This document shows, piece by piece, positions 17,988-26,682 of a DNA stretch of 64,000 bases. The first letter of the stretch is position 1. Each line of letters begins with the position of its first letter. This DNA is from Citrobacter tructae (GTDB taxonomy: Bacteria > Pseudomonadota > Gammaproteobacteria > Enterobacterales > Enterobacteriaceae), in the NCBI RefSeq assembly GCF_004684345.1, contig NZ_CP038469.1:4712001-4776000 (forward strand), in the 5' to 3' direction. The notes beneath the pieces are model-generated. The model made no database searches, was not told where the DNA came from, and worked only from the letters and a program-made list of their open reading frames with translations. The position numbers and the translations under genes are program-made.

Positions 17988-19154
17988 ATGTCTGAATTAG
18001 TTAACACCTCTGAAGTCGTCATTGCTGCGGTTCCAAATAAAAATGGAAAAATTAACCTGCTGGATCTGAACCGTCAGCAGATGCGCGAATTCTTCAAAGA
18101 GATGGGCGAAAAACCGTTTCGTGCCGATCAGGTCATGAAGTGGATGTACCACTATTGCAGTGACAATTTTGATGACATGACTGACATCAATAAGGTGCTG
18201 CGCAACAAACTGAAAGAAGTCGCTGAAATTCGCGCCCCGGAAGTAGTGGAAGAGCAGCGTTCATCTGACGGCACTATCAAGTGGGCCATTGCTGTTGGCG
18301 ATCAGCGCGTAGAAACCGTATATATCCCGGAAGACGATCGCGCCACCCTGTGTGTTTCTTCACAAGTTGGTTGTGCATTAGAGTGCAAATTTTGCTCTAC
18401 GGCTCAACAGGGTTTTAATCGTAACCTGCGGGTGTCGGAAATCATCGGCCAGGTCTGGCGTGCAGCGAAAATCGTCGGTGCGGTGAAAGCAACAGGCGTG
18501 CGTCCTATCACCAACGTGGTGATGATGGGTATGGGTGAACCGTTGCTCAACCTGACCAACGTGGTTCCGGCGATGGAAATCATGCTTGATGACTTCGGTT
18601 TCGGGCTGTCCAAGCGTCGCGTCACGCTGTCCACCTCAGGTGTTGTTCCTGCGCTGGATAAACTGGGCGATATGATTGACGTTGCATTGGCGATTTCCCT
18701 GCATGCGCCGAACGATGAAATTCGTGACGAGATTGTGCCGATCAACAAAAAGTACAATATCGCAACGTTCCTCGAGTCCGTGCGTGGCTACATTTCGAAG
18801 TCTAACGCCAACCAGGGTCGCGTCACCATTGAATACGTGATGTTAGATCACATCAATGACGGTACTGAGCACGCGCATCAGCTGGCGGAACTGCTGAAAG
18901 ATACGCCGTGTAAGATCAACCTGATCCCATGGAACCCGTTCCCGGGGGCACCGTACGGACGTAGTTCTAACAGCCGTATCGATCGTTTCTCCAAAGTATT
19001 GATGGGCTATGGTTTCACGACCATTGTGCGTAAAACACGCGGCGACGATATTGATGCGGCCTGCGGTCAGTTGGCGGGTGATGTCATTGACCGTACCAAG
19101 CGTACCCTGCGTAAGCGTATGCAGGGTGATGCTATCGACATCAAGACCGTTTGA
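17988..19154 (+). CDS. rlmN: Dual-specificity RNA methyltransferase RlmN
   Basis: A 388-residue radical-SAM enzyme that makes 2-methyladenosine at A2503 of 23S rRNA and at A37 of some tRNAs. The cluster motif CxxxCxxC appears as CALECKFC; the partner cysteine lies in the C-terminal DAACGQLAGD. The first 20 residues (MSELVNTSEVVIAAVPNKN) differ from the E. coli and Salmonella versions as I recall them, the variable part of this protein; the rest is highly conserved. E. coli RlmN is 384 residues. Confidence 0.97.
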   Translation: MSELVNTSEVVIAAVPNKNGKINLLDLNRQQMREFFKEMGEKPFRADQVMKWMYHYCSDNFDDMTDINKVLRNKLKEVAEIRAPEVVEEQRSSDGTIKWAIAVGDQRVETVYIPEDDRATLCVSSQVGCALECKFCSTAQQGFNRNLRVSEIIGQVWRAAKIVGAVKATGVRPITNVVMMGMGEPLLNLTNVVPAMEIMLDDFGFGLSKRRVTLSTSGVVPALDKLGDMIDVALAISLHAPNDEIRDEIVPINKKYNIATFLESVRGYISKSNANQGRVTIEYVMLDHINDGTEHAHQLAELLKDTPCKINLIPWNPFPGAPYGRSSNSRIDRFSKVLMGYGFTTIVRKTRGDDIDAACGQLAGDVIDRTKRTLRKRMQGDAIDIKTV

Positions 19155-19164
19155 TGTTGGGTGT

Positions 19165-19191
19165 ACTACGGTATAATTAATGTACCGTAGT
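19165..19191. repeat. Perfect inverted repeat after rlmN
   Basis: ACTACGGTA and TACCGTAGT form a perfect 9-bp inverted repeat with a 9-base AT-rich loop, 10 bp after the rlmN stop. There is no T run, so it is more likely an RNA 3' stabiliser or protein site than a classical terminator. The remaining 247 bp up to rodZ hold TATACT at 19220-19225 as a possible -10 box, with no good -35. Confidence 0.55.
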
Positions 19192-19438
19192 GCAATATGA
19201 GTTACATGCGGTCCTTTGTTATACTCGTCAGGTCAATATTAACGGTGCGTTTCTGTCGACTTTAGGGCAGTATGTAACGGCGTAACAAGAGTTTAGCCCT
19301 GAGGTTTACGCTGTTTTGTCATTAGTAGTCTGACCGTTTTATACTGTCTGACGAAGGTTAACTGACCAGATGTTTCGCGGTGTGGGTGAGCATTATGGCT
19401 CACCGACATCAGAACCCAAATTTACGCAGCTGTAGCGA

Positions 19439-20437
19439 ATGAATACTGAAGCCACGCACGACAAAAATGAAGCACTATCCACCGGCGTTCGTCTGCGCAA
19501 TGCCCGTGAACAACTCGGATTCAGCCAGCAGGCAGTCGCGGAACGACTTTGCCTGAAGGTTTCCACGGTACGCGATATTGAAGAAGATAAGGCGCCAGCC
19601 GATCTCGCTTCAACATTTCTGCGCGGGTATATCCGTTCTTATGCGCGGTTGGTGCATATTCCTGAAGAAGAACTGTTGCCAGGGCTGGAAAAACAGGCTC
19701 CGATTCGCCCAGCCAAAGTGGCGCCAATGCAGAGCTTCTCGCTCGGTAAGCGTCGTAAAAAACGCGATGGCTGGTTAATGACCTTTACCTGGCTGGTACT
19801 GTTTGTCGTGGTTGGACTGACAGGAGCCTGGTGGTGGCAGAACCACAAAGCGCAGCAGGAAGAGATCACCACGATGGCCGATCAATCCTCCGCTGAACTG
19901 AACGCCGGCAAAGACAATGCACAGAGCATACCGTTAGATACCAGTGCTGCGGCAAGCCAGGGTTCGACCCCGGCGCCGGAAGAAGGTACGGTAGCTGACG
20001 CTACGCCAGCGCCTGAAGCCGCTGCAACACCTGCACCAGTCGCCGATGTTCAACAGAATGCGGTGGTCGCACCGTCTCAGGCGAACGTCGACACCGCGAC
20101 GGCGGTACCAGCCGCACCGGCTACGGCTGCACCGCTGCCGACCGATCAGGCGGGTGTGACAACGCCTGCTGCCGATCCTAACGCGCTGGTGATGAATTTC
20201 ACCGCCGACTGCTGGCTGGAAGTGACCGATGCGACCGGTAAAAAACTGTTTAGCGGCATGCAGCGTAAAGATGGCGCATTAAATCTTACCGGCCAGGCAC
20301 CGTACAAACTGAAAATTGGTGCTCCGGCAGCAGTACAGATTCAGTACCAGGGTAAACCTGTCGACCTGAGTCGTTTTATCAGAACTAACCAGGTTGCGCG
20401 TCTGACCGTTAATGCCGAACAATCACCGGCTCAGTAA
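19439..20437 (+). CDS. rodZ: Cytoskeletal membrane protein RodZ
   Basis: A 332-residue bitopic protein that couples the MreB cytoskeleton to the wall-synthesis machinery and sets rod shape. The cytoplasmic N-terminus has an HTH fold (about 18-80, LGFSQQAVAERLCLKVSTVRD), which binds MreB; a basic stretch GKRRKKRDGW precedes the single transmembrane segment (about 112-132). A low-complexity Ala/Pro/Thr-rich periplasmic linker (about 150-245) leads to a C-terminal beta domain ending NAEQSPAQ. E. coli RodZ is 337 residues; the difference sits in the linker. ispG follows after 26 bp. Confidence 0.96.
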   Translation: MNTEATHDKNEALSTGVRLRNAREQLGFSQQAVAERLCLKVSTVRDIEEDKAPADLASTFLRGYIRSYARLVHIPEEELLPGLEKQAPIRPAKVAPMQSFSLGKRRKKRDGWLMTFTWLVLFVVVGLTGAWWWQNHKAQQEEITTMADQSSAELNAGKDNAQSIPLDTSAAASQGSTPAPEEGTVADATPAPEAAATPAPVADVQQNAVVAPSQANVDTATAVPAAPATAAPLPTDQAGVTTPAADPNALVMNFTADCWLEVTDATGKKLFSGMQRKDGALNLTGQAPYKLKIGAPAAVQIQYQGKPVDLSRFIRTNQVARLTVNAEQSPAQ

Positions 20438-20463
20438 CAGACGGCAATGCGGGAGATTTTGTA

Positions 20464-21582
20464 ATGCATAACCAGGCTCCAATTCAACGTAGAAAATCGA
20501 CACGCATTTACGTTGGGAATGTGCCGATTGGCGATGGCGCGCCCATCGCCGTACAGTCTATGACCAATACGCGGACCACTGACGTGGCGGCGACGGTCAA
20601 TCAAATCAAAGCGCTGGAACGCGTCGGCGCAGACATTGTTCGAGTCTCAGTACCAACAATGGATGCTGCAGAAGCGTTCAAGCTTATCAAACAGCAGGTT
20701 AATGTCCCGCTGGTTGCCGATATTCATTTCGACTATCGTATCGCGCTAAAAGTGGCGGAATACGGCGTCGATTGTCTGCGTATCAACCCAGGTAATATCG
20801 GTAATGAAGAGCGTATTCGCATGGTTGTGGATTGCGCTCGTGATAACAACATTCCTATCCGCATCGGCGTTAATGCCGGATCGCTGGAAAAAGATCTGCA
20901 GGAAAAATACGGCGAACCGACGCCACAGGCGCTGCTGGAATCTGCCATGCGCCATGTGGATCATCTCGATCGCCTGAACTTCGACCAGTTCAAAGTGAGC
21001 GTTAAGGCATCTGACGTTTTCCTCGCCGTAGAATCCTATCGCCTGCTGGCGAAACAGATCGATCAGCCGCTGCATCTGGGGATCACCGAAGCCGGTGGTG
21101 CACGCAGTGGATCAGTGAAGTCCGCGATAGGCCTGGGATTGCTGCTGTCGGAAGGGATCGGCGATACGCTGCGCATCTCTCTGGCGGCCGATCCGGTTGA
21201 AGAGATCAAAGTAGGGTTCGATATTCTGAAATCGCTGCGCATTCGCGCGCGCGGGATCAACTTTATCGCCTGCCCAACCTGTTCCCGTCAGGAATTCGAC
21301 GTTATCGGCACGGTGAACGCGCTGGAGCAACGCCTGGAAGATATCATCACGCCAATGGACGTTTCGATCATCGGCTGCGTGGTTAACGGTCCTGGCGAAG
21401 CGCTGGTTTCCACGCTCGGGGTAACGGGCGGCAACAAGAAAAGCGGTCTGTACGAAGACGGTGTGCGCAAAGATCGCATCGACAACGACGATATGATTAC
21501 GCAGCTTGAAGCCCGTATTCGCGCTAAGGCGAGTATTCTGGACGAAGCGCGTCGTATCGACGTGCAGCAGCTTGAAAAATAA
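20464..21582 (+). CDS. ispG: 4-hydroxy-3-methylbut-2-enyl diphosphate synthase IspG
   Basis: A 372-residue 4Fe-4S enzyme of the MEP isoprenoid route, turning methylerythritol cyclodiphosphate into HMBPP with electrons from flavodoxin. The TIM-barrel covers the first two thirds; the cluster ligands are in CPTCSRQEFD and CVVNGPGEA of the C-terminal domain. Length equals E. coli IspG. It depends on the Isc machinery encoded earlier in the window for its cluster. Confidence 0.98.
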   Translation: MHNQAPIQRRKSTRIYVGNVPIGDGAPIAVQSMTNTRTTDVAATVNQIKALERVGADIVRVSVPTMDAAEAFKLIKQQVNVPLVADIHFDYRIALKVAEYGVDCLRINPGNIGNEERIRMVVDCARDNNIPIRIGVNAGSLEKDLQEKYGEPTPQALLESAMRHVDHLDRLNFDQFKVSVKASDVFLAVESYRLLAKQIDQPLHLGITEAGGARSGSVKSAIGLGLLLSEGIGDTLRISLAADPVEEIKVGFDILKSLRIRARGINFIACPTCSRQEFDVIGTVNALEQRLEDIITPMDVSIIGCVVNGPGEALVSTLGVTGGNKKSGLYEDGVRKDRIDNDDMITQLEARIRAKASILDEARRIDVQQLEK

Positions 21583-21591
21583 TAACGTGAT

Positions 21592-21610
21592 GGGAAGCGG
21601 CGTGCTTCCC
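21592..21610 (+). terminator. Short hairpin between ispG and hisS
   Basis: GGGAAGC and GCTTCCC form a 7-bp stem with a 5-base loop, 9 bp after ispG. No T run follows, so termination would be partial at best. Confidence 0.4.
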
Positions 21611-21692
21611 GTGTATGATTGAACCCGCATGGCGCCCGCATTGTTCGGGTTAGCGCTGAGGGTTCATTTTTATATCCATAAAGAGAATAAAC

Positions 21693-22967
21693 GTGGCAAA
21701 AAACATTCAAGCCATTCGCGGCATGAACGATTATCTGCCTGGCGAAACCGCCATCTGGCAGCGCATTGAAGGCACTCTTAAAAACGTGCTCGGCAGCTAC
21801 GGTTACAGTGAAATCCGCTTGCCGATTGTAGAGCAGACCCCGTTATTCAAACGCGCGATAGGTGAAGTCACCGACGTGGTTGAAAAAGAGATGTACACCT
21901 TTGAGGACCGTAATGGCGACAGCCTGACTCTGCGTCCTGAAGGGACGGCTGGCTGCGTACGCGCCGGCATCGAACATGGTCTCCTGTACAATCAGGAACA
22001 GCGTCTGTGGTATATCGGGCCAATGTTCCGCCACGAGCGCCCGCAAAAAGGTCGCTATCGCCAATTCCATCAGCTGGGTGTCGAAGTGTTTGGTCTGCAA
22101 GGCCCGGACATTGATGCTGAGCTGATTATGCTGACCGCCCGCTGGTGGCGTGCGCTGGGTATTTCTCAGCATGTCAGCCTTGAGCTGAACTCCATTGGTT
22201 CGCTGGAAGCGCGTGCGAACTACCGTGATGCGCTGGTTGCTTACCTGGAACAGTATAAAGATAAACTGGACGAAGACTGCAAGCGCCGCATGTACACCAA
22301 CCCGCTGCGCGTGCTCGACTCCAAAAACCCGGAAGTACAGGCGCTGCTCAACGACGCACCTGCGCTGGGCGACTACCTGGATGACGACTCACGCGAGCAT
22401 TTCGCTGGTCTGTGCAAGCTGCTGGAATCAGCAGGTATTGCCTACACCGTTAACCAGCGCCTGGTTCGTGGTCTCGACTACTACAACCGTACCGTATTTG
22501 AGTGGGTCACCAGCAGTCTGGGCTCGCAGGGTACCGTGTGTGCGGGCGGTCGTTACGACGGTCTCGTAGAACAGCTTGGCGGTCGTGCAACGCCTGCAGT
22601 TGGTTTCGCGATGGGGCTGGAACGACTTGTTTTGTTGGTTCAGGCAGTTAATCCGGAATTTATTGCTTCTCCTGTTGTCGATATATACCTGATCGCTTCA
22701 GGTGCGGATACACAGTCGGCGGCAATGACGCTGGCTGAACGTCTGCGCGATGAAGTTCCGGGTGTGAAACTGATGACAAACCACGGTGGCGGCAACTTTA
22801 AGAAACAGTTTGCTCGCGCCGACAAGTGGGGTGCTCGCGTTGCACTGGTACTGGGTGAGTCCGAAGTGGCTGACGGTACTGTTGTAGTGAAGGATTTGCG
22901 CACTGGTGAGCAAACGGCAGTAGCGCAGGATAGCGTTGCCGCGCATTTGCGCACTTTGACTTGCTAA
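21693..22967 (+). CDS. hisS: Histidyl-tRNA synthetase
   Basis: A 424-residue class II aminoacyl-tRNA synthetase. Motif 2 (FRHERPQKGRYRQFHQLG), the histidine-specific LVRGLDYYNRTVFEW and AGGRYDGLVEQLGG, and motif 3 (GFAMGLERLVLL) are visible; the C-terminal anticodon domain starts near residue 330. It begins with GTG at 21693, as in E. coli; translation in this frame yields MAKNIQAIRGMNDYLPGE. yfgM begins 13 bp later and is probably co-transcribed. Confidence 0.98.
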   Translation: MAKNIQAIRGMNDYLPGETAIWQRIEGTLKNVLGSYGYSEIRLPIVEQTPLFKRAIGEVTDVVEKEMYTFEDRNGDSLTLRPEGTAGCVRAGIEHGLLYNQEQRLWYIGPMFRHERPQKGRYRQFHQLGVEVFGLQGPDIDAELIMLTARWWRALGISQHVSLELNSIGSLEARANYRDALVAYLEQYKDKLDEDCKRRMYTNPLRVLDSKNPEVQALLNDAPALGDYLDDDSREHFAGLCKLLESAGIAYTVNQRLVRGLDYYNRTVFEWVTSSLGSQGTVCAGGRYDGLVEQLGGRATPAVGFAMGLERLVLLVQAVNPEFIASPVVDIYLIASGADTQSAAMTLAERLRDEVPGVKLMTNHGGGNFKKQFARADKWGARVALVLGESEVADGTVVVKDLRTGEQTAVAQDSVAAHLRTLTC

Positions 22968-22980
22968 GGAGAAGGACTGC

Positions 22981-23601
22981 GTGGAAATTTACGAGAACGA
23001 AAACGACCAGGTTGATGCGGTAAAACGCTTCTTTGCCGAGAACGGTAAAGCGCTGGTGGTTGGGGTGATTTTAGGAGTTGGCGCACTGGTTGGCTGGCGT
23101 TACTGGACCAGCCATCAGACGGAGTCCGCACGCTCTGCTTCTCTGGCGTATCAAAATACGGTGACTGCGGTCAGCGCGGGCAAACCGGACAGCATTCCTG
23201 CAGCAGAGAAATTTGCACAAGAGAACAAAAATACATACGGCGCGTTAGCTTCGATGGAACTGGCGCAGCAGTTTGTTGACCAAAACGAACTTGAGAAAGC
23301 CGCTACCCAGCTGCAACAAGGACTGGCGGCCACCAGCGATGAGAATCTCAAAGCGGTGATTAATCTGCGTCTTGCTCGTGTTCAGGTTCAGCTTAAACAA
23401 GCGGATACCGCGCTAAAAACACTCGATACCATTAAAGGTGAAGGGTGGACGGCAATTGTCGCCGATCTGCGTGGCGAAGCGTTGTTGAGCAAAGGCGACA
23501 AACAAGGTGCGCGTAGCGCATGGGAAGCTGGCGTGAAAAGCGATGCCTCTCCTGCTCTGAGCGAAATGATGCAGATGAAAATCAATAATTTGTCCATCTG
23601 A
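22981..23601 (+). CDS. yfgM: Periplasmic TPR protein YfgM, SecYEG ancillary subunit
   Basis: A 206-residue protein anchored by one N-terminal transmembrane segment (about 24-43, ALVVGVILGVGALVGWRYW), with a periplasmic TPR domain. In E. coli it binds PpiD and the SecYEG translocon and helps hand proteins to periplasmic chaperones. It starts with GTG (GTGGAAATTTACGAG) after AAGGAGAAGG, a strong ribosome site. bamB follows after 10 bp, linking it with outer-membrane protein biogenesis. Confidence 0.95.
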   Translation: MEIYENENDQVDAVKRFFAENGKALVVGVILGVGALVGWRYWTSHQTESARSASLAYQNTVTAVSAGKPDSIPAAEKFAQENKNTYGALASMELAQQFVDQNELEKAATQLQQGLAATSDENLKAVINLRLARVQVQLKQADTALKTLDTIKGEGWTAIVADLRGEALLSKGDKQGARSAWEAGVKSDASPALSEMMQMKINNLSI

Positions 23602-23611
23602 GAGGGACCCG

Positions 23612-24790
23612 ATGCAATTGCGTAAATTACTTCTGCCAGGGCTGCTTTCCGTTACCCTATTGAGCGGCTGTTCACTGTTTAGTGGCGAAGAAGATGTCGT
23701 TAAGATGTCCCCATTACCGGTGGTTGAAAACCAGTTTACTCCGTCCACTGCATGGAGCACCTCTGTAGGTAACGGTATTGGTGATTTCTATTCCAATCTT
23801 CATCCTGCGCTGGCGGATAACGTTGTCTATGCTGCCTCTCGCGCCGGTGTAGTGAAAGCGTTGAATGCAGACGACGGCAAAGAGGTCTGGTCTGTTAATC
23901 TCGGTGAGAAAGACGGTTGGTTCTCTCGCGCTTCTGCACAGCTTTCTGGCGGTGTAACGGTTTCTGGTGGTCATGTTTATATCGGCAGCGAAAAAGCGCA
24001 GGTTTATGCGCTTAATACCAGTGACGGTACCATTGCATGGCAGACTCGAGTCGCTGGTGAAGCGCTGTCTCGCCCGGTGGTAAGTGACGGTGTTGTATTG
24101 ATTCACACCAGTAACGGTCAGCTGCAGGCATTGAACGAAGCTGACGGTGCCGTCAAATGGACCGTCAACCTGGATATGCCGTCGCTTTCTTTACGCGGTG
24201 AATCTGCCCCGGCTAGCGCTTTCGGCGCCGCGATTGTCGGCGGTGATAACGGTCGCGTGAGTGCCGTGCTGATGCAACAGGGCCAGATGATTTGGCAGCA
24301 ACGTATTTCTCAGGCGACTGGTCCAACTGAAATCGACCGTCTGAGTGATGTAGACACCACGCCGGTTATCGTTAATGGCGTTGTGTATGCCCTGGCTTAT
24401 AATGGTAATCTGACGGCTCTGGATCTGCGCAGCGGCCAGATTATGTGGAAACGCGAGCTCGGCTCGGTGAATGATTTCATCGTCGACGGCAACCGCATCT
24501 ACCTGGTTGATCAGAATGACCGCGTTCTGGCGCTGACTACTGACGGCGGCGTAACACTGTGGACGCAAAGCGATCTGCTACACCGTCTGTTGACGTCCCC
24601 AGTGCTGTATAATGGCAACCTGGTTGTCGGCGATAGTGAAGGCTATCTGCACTGGATTAACGTTGATGACGGCCGCTTTGTGGCCCAGCAGAAAGTCGAC
24701 AGCTCTGGTTTCCTGACCGAGCCGGTATCGGCTGATGGTAAACTGCTGATCCAGGCAAAAGACGGTACGCTGTACTCTATTACGCGTTAA
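23612..24790 (+). CDS. bamB: Outer membrane assembly lipoprotein BamB
   Basis: A 392-residue lipoprotein subunit of the BAM complex. Signal peptide with lipobox LLSGC and lipidated Cys20; Ser at +2 directs it to the outer membrane. The mature part is an eight-bladed beta propeller, visible as PQQ-type blades such as VVKALNADDGKEVWSVNLGE and AQVYALNTSDGTIAWQTRV. It scaffolds BamA and helps pass beta-barrel substrates. It is transcribed with yfgM, and a terminator follows before der. Confidence 0.97.
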   Translation: MQLRKLLLPGLLSVTLLSGCSLFSGEEDVVKMSPLPVVENQFTPSTAWSTSVGNGIGDFYSNLHPALADNVVYAASRAGVVKALNADDGKEVWSVNLGEKDGWFSRASAQLSGGVTVSGGHVYIGSEKAQVYALNTSDGTIAWQTRVAGEALSRPVVSDGVVLIHTSNGQLQALNEADGAVKWTVNLDMPSLSLRGESAPASAFGAAIVGGDNGRVSAVLMQQGQMIWQQRISQATGPTEIDRLSDVDTTPVIVNGVVYALAYNGNLTALDLRSGQIMWKRELGSVNDFIVDGNRIYLVDQNDRVLALTTDGGVTLWTQSDLLHRLLTSPVLYNGNLVVGDSEGYLHWINVDDGRFVAQQKVDSSGFLTEPVSADGKLLIQAKDGTLYSITR

Positions 24791-24812
24791 TCGTCCTGGC
24801 CGCTCGCTTTGA

Positions 24813-24851
24813 AAAACGGCTCCTGGTGCAGGGGCCGTTTTACTGTTTTTA
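24813..24851 (+). terminator. Intrinsic terminator between bamB and der
   Basis: AAAACGGC (24813-24820) pairs with GCCGTTTT (24834-24841), followed by ACTGTTTTT. Confidence 0.7.
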
Positions 24852-24907
24852 ACAATGGCGTAAAAATGCGTCCGTTGTCTGATGATTTTTTAAATGAGGC
24901 TTTAAAC

Positions 24908-26380
24908 ATGGTACCTGTGGTCGCGCTTGTCGGGCGCCCTAACGTTGGCAAATCCACGTTATTTAACCGTCTAACTCGCACCCGAGATGCGCTGGTTGCG
25001 GATTTCCCGGGTCTGACTCGTGACCGTAAGTACGGTCGTGCGGAAATCGAAGGCCGCGAGTTTATCTGTATTGATACCGGTGGTATTGATGGCACCGAAG
25101 ACGGTGTCGAAACCCGCATGGCTGAACAGTCGCTGTTAGCCATCGAGGAAGCAGACGTTGTGCTGTTCATGGTCGACGCACGTGCTGGCCTAATGCCGGC
25201 AGATGAAGCGATCGCCAAACATCTGCGCTCGCGCCAAAAACCGACTTTCCTGGTTGCCAACAAAACTGACGGACTCGATCCGGATCAGGCCGTTGTTGAT
25301 TTCTATTCGCTGGGTTTAGGTGAAATTCACCCTATTGCGGCTTCTCATGGTCGTGGTGTTCTCAGCCTGCTGGAGCACGTTCTGCTGCCCTGGATGGATG
25401 ACGTTGCACCGCAGGAAGAAGTGGATGAAGACGCGGAATACTGGGCGAAGCTGGAAGCCGAAGAAAACGGTGAGGAAGAGCCTGAAGATGACTTCAACCC
25501 GCAGGATCTGCCAATCAAACTGGCGATTGTCGGGCGTCCGAACGTAGGTAAGTCCACACTGACCAACCGTATTCTCGGCGAAGACCGCGTGGTGGTTTAC
25601 GACATGCCGGGAACCACGCGAGACAGCATTTACATCCCGATGGAACGTGATGGGCGCGAATATGTGCTGATCGACACCGCGGGCGTGCGCAAACGTGGCA
25701 AGATTACTGAAGCGGTAGAGAAATTCTCTGTTATCAAGACACTGCAGGCGATTGAAGATGCCAACGTGGTGATGCTGGTGATTGACGCCCGTGAAGGTAT
25801 TTCCGATCAGGATCTGTCGCTGCTGGGCTTTATTCTCAATAGTGGGCGCTCACTTGTTATCGTTGTCAACAAATGGGATGGCCTGACTCAGGAAGTGAAA
25901 GAGCAGGTTAAAGAGACGCTGGACTTCCGTCTGGGCTTTATCGATTTTGCCCGCGTGCACTTTATCTCTGCGCTACACGGCAGCGGTGTGGGGAATCTGT
26001 TTGAGTCCGTGCGTGAGGCGTATGACAGCTCAACCCGCCGCGTCAGCACCGCGATGCTTACCCGTATCATGACCATGGCGACAGAAGACCATCAGCCGCC
26101 GCTGGTGCGTGGTCGTCGTGTGAAGCTGAAATATGCGCATGCCGGTGGTTATAACCCGCCGATCGTGGTGATTCACGGCAACCAGGTTAAAGACCTGCCT
26201 GACTCATACAAACGCTATCTGATGAATTACTTCCGTAAGTCACTGGAAGTGATGGGAACGCCGATCCGTATTCAGTTCAAAGAAGGGGAAAACCCCTATG
26301 CGAATAAGCGTAATACGTTGACGCCAACTCAGATGCGTAAACGTAAGCGTCTGATTCAACACATTAAGAAAAGCAAATAA
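24908..26380 (+). CDS. der: Ribosome-associated double-GTPase Der (EngA)
   Basis: A 490-residue essential GTPase for 50S ribosomal subunit maturation. Two tandem G domains are seen, each with GRPNVGKST (near residues 9 and 210), DTGG/DTAG switch motifs and NKTD/NKWD base-recognition motifs, joined by an acidic linker (about 165-195). A KH-like domain and basic tail (TPTQMRKRKRLIQHIKKSK) end the protein. The start at 24908 (MVPVVALVGRPNVGK) is the family start; the upstream open frame begins inside the terminator. Confidence 0.97.
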   Translation: MVPVVALVGRPNVGKSTLFNRLTRTRDALVADFPGLTRDRKYGRAEIEGREFICIDTGGIDGTEDGVETRMAEQSLLAIEEADVVLFMVDARAGLMPADEAIAKHLRSRQKPTFLVANKTDGLDPDQAVVDFYSLGLGEIHPIAASHGRGVLSLLEHVLLPWMDDVAPQEEVDEDAEYWAKLEAEENGEEEPEDDFNPQDLPIKLAIVGRPNVGKSTLTNRILGEDRVVVYDMPGTTRDSIYIPMERDGREYVLIDTAGVRKRGKITEAVEKFSVIKTLQAIEDANVVMLVIDAREGISDQDLSLLGFILNSGRSLVIVVNKWDGLTQEVKEQVKETLDFRLGFIDFARVHFISALHGSGVGNLFESVREAYDSSTRRVSTAMLTRIMTMATEDHQPPLVRGRRVKLKYAHAGGYNPPIVVIHGNQVKDLPDSYKRYLMNYFRKSLEVMGTPIRIQFKEGENPYANKRNTLTPTQMRKRKRLIQHIKKSK

Positions 26381-26399
26381 TCCTTGCTGACCTCGATAA

Positions 26400-26427
26400 A
26401 AACCCGCGCGTGTCGCGGGTTTTTTTG
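26400..26427 (+). terminator. Strong intrinsic terminator after der
   Basis: AACCCGCG and CGCGGGTT make an 8-bp GC-rich stem with a 5-base loop, followed by a run of eight T. It cleanly closes the core block before the accessory insertion. Confidence 0.9.
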
Positions 26428-26455
26428 TCGCCTGTTCATCGCATGTATTTGTCCG

Positions 26456-26471
26456 TGTGATGTCAATCACT
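26456..26471. promoter_or_regulatory. Candidate CRP site upstream of the POT transporter
   Basis: TGTGATGTCAATCACT fits TGTGA-N6-TCACA with one mismatch. It lies about 220 bp before the transporter start codon in the 302-bp gap after der. The rest of the gap is AT-rich and shows no reading frame I can support; a possible -10 box (TTAAAT, 26490-26495) would place the site near -40. Function is inferred. Confidence 0.45.
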
Positions 26472-26682
26472 ATTCGTTTTGTGCCAAGTTTAAATCTAAG
26501 AAAGTAGACAATCGTCGAACTTTCATCTTAAAGTCCTGGGGTTGGTACTAGACAAAACTAGCACTAGGTTATCAAATGGTTAAATAACCCTTCGCCGTAT
26601 GTAAAAAATCGGCCGGATACATAACTGGCTGGCGTACATTGCGGTGTTTACAAGCACAACGACATACCTTTTCGGGAGAATT

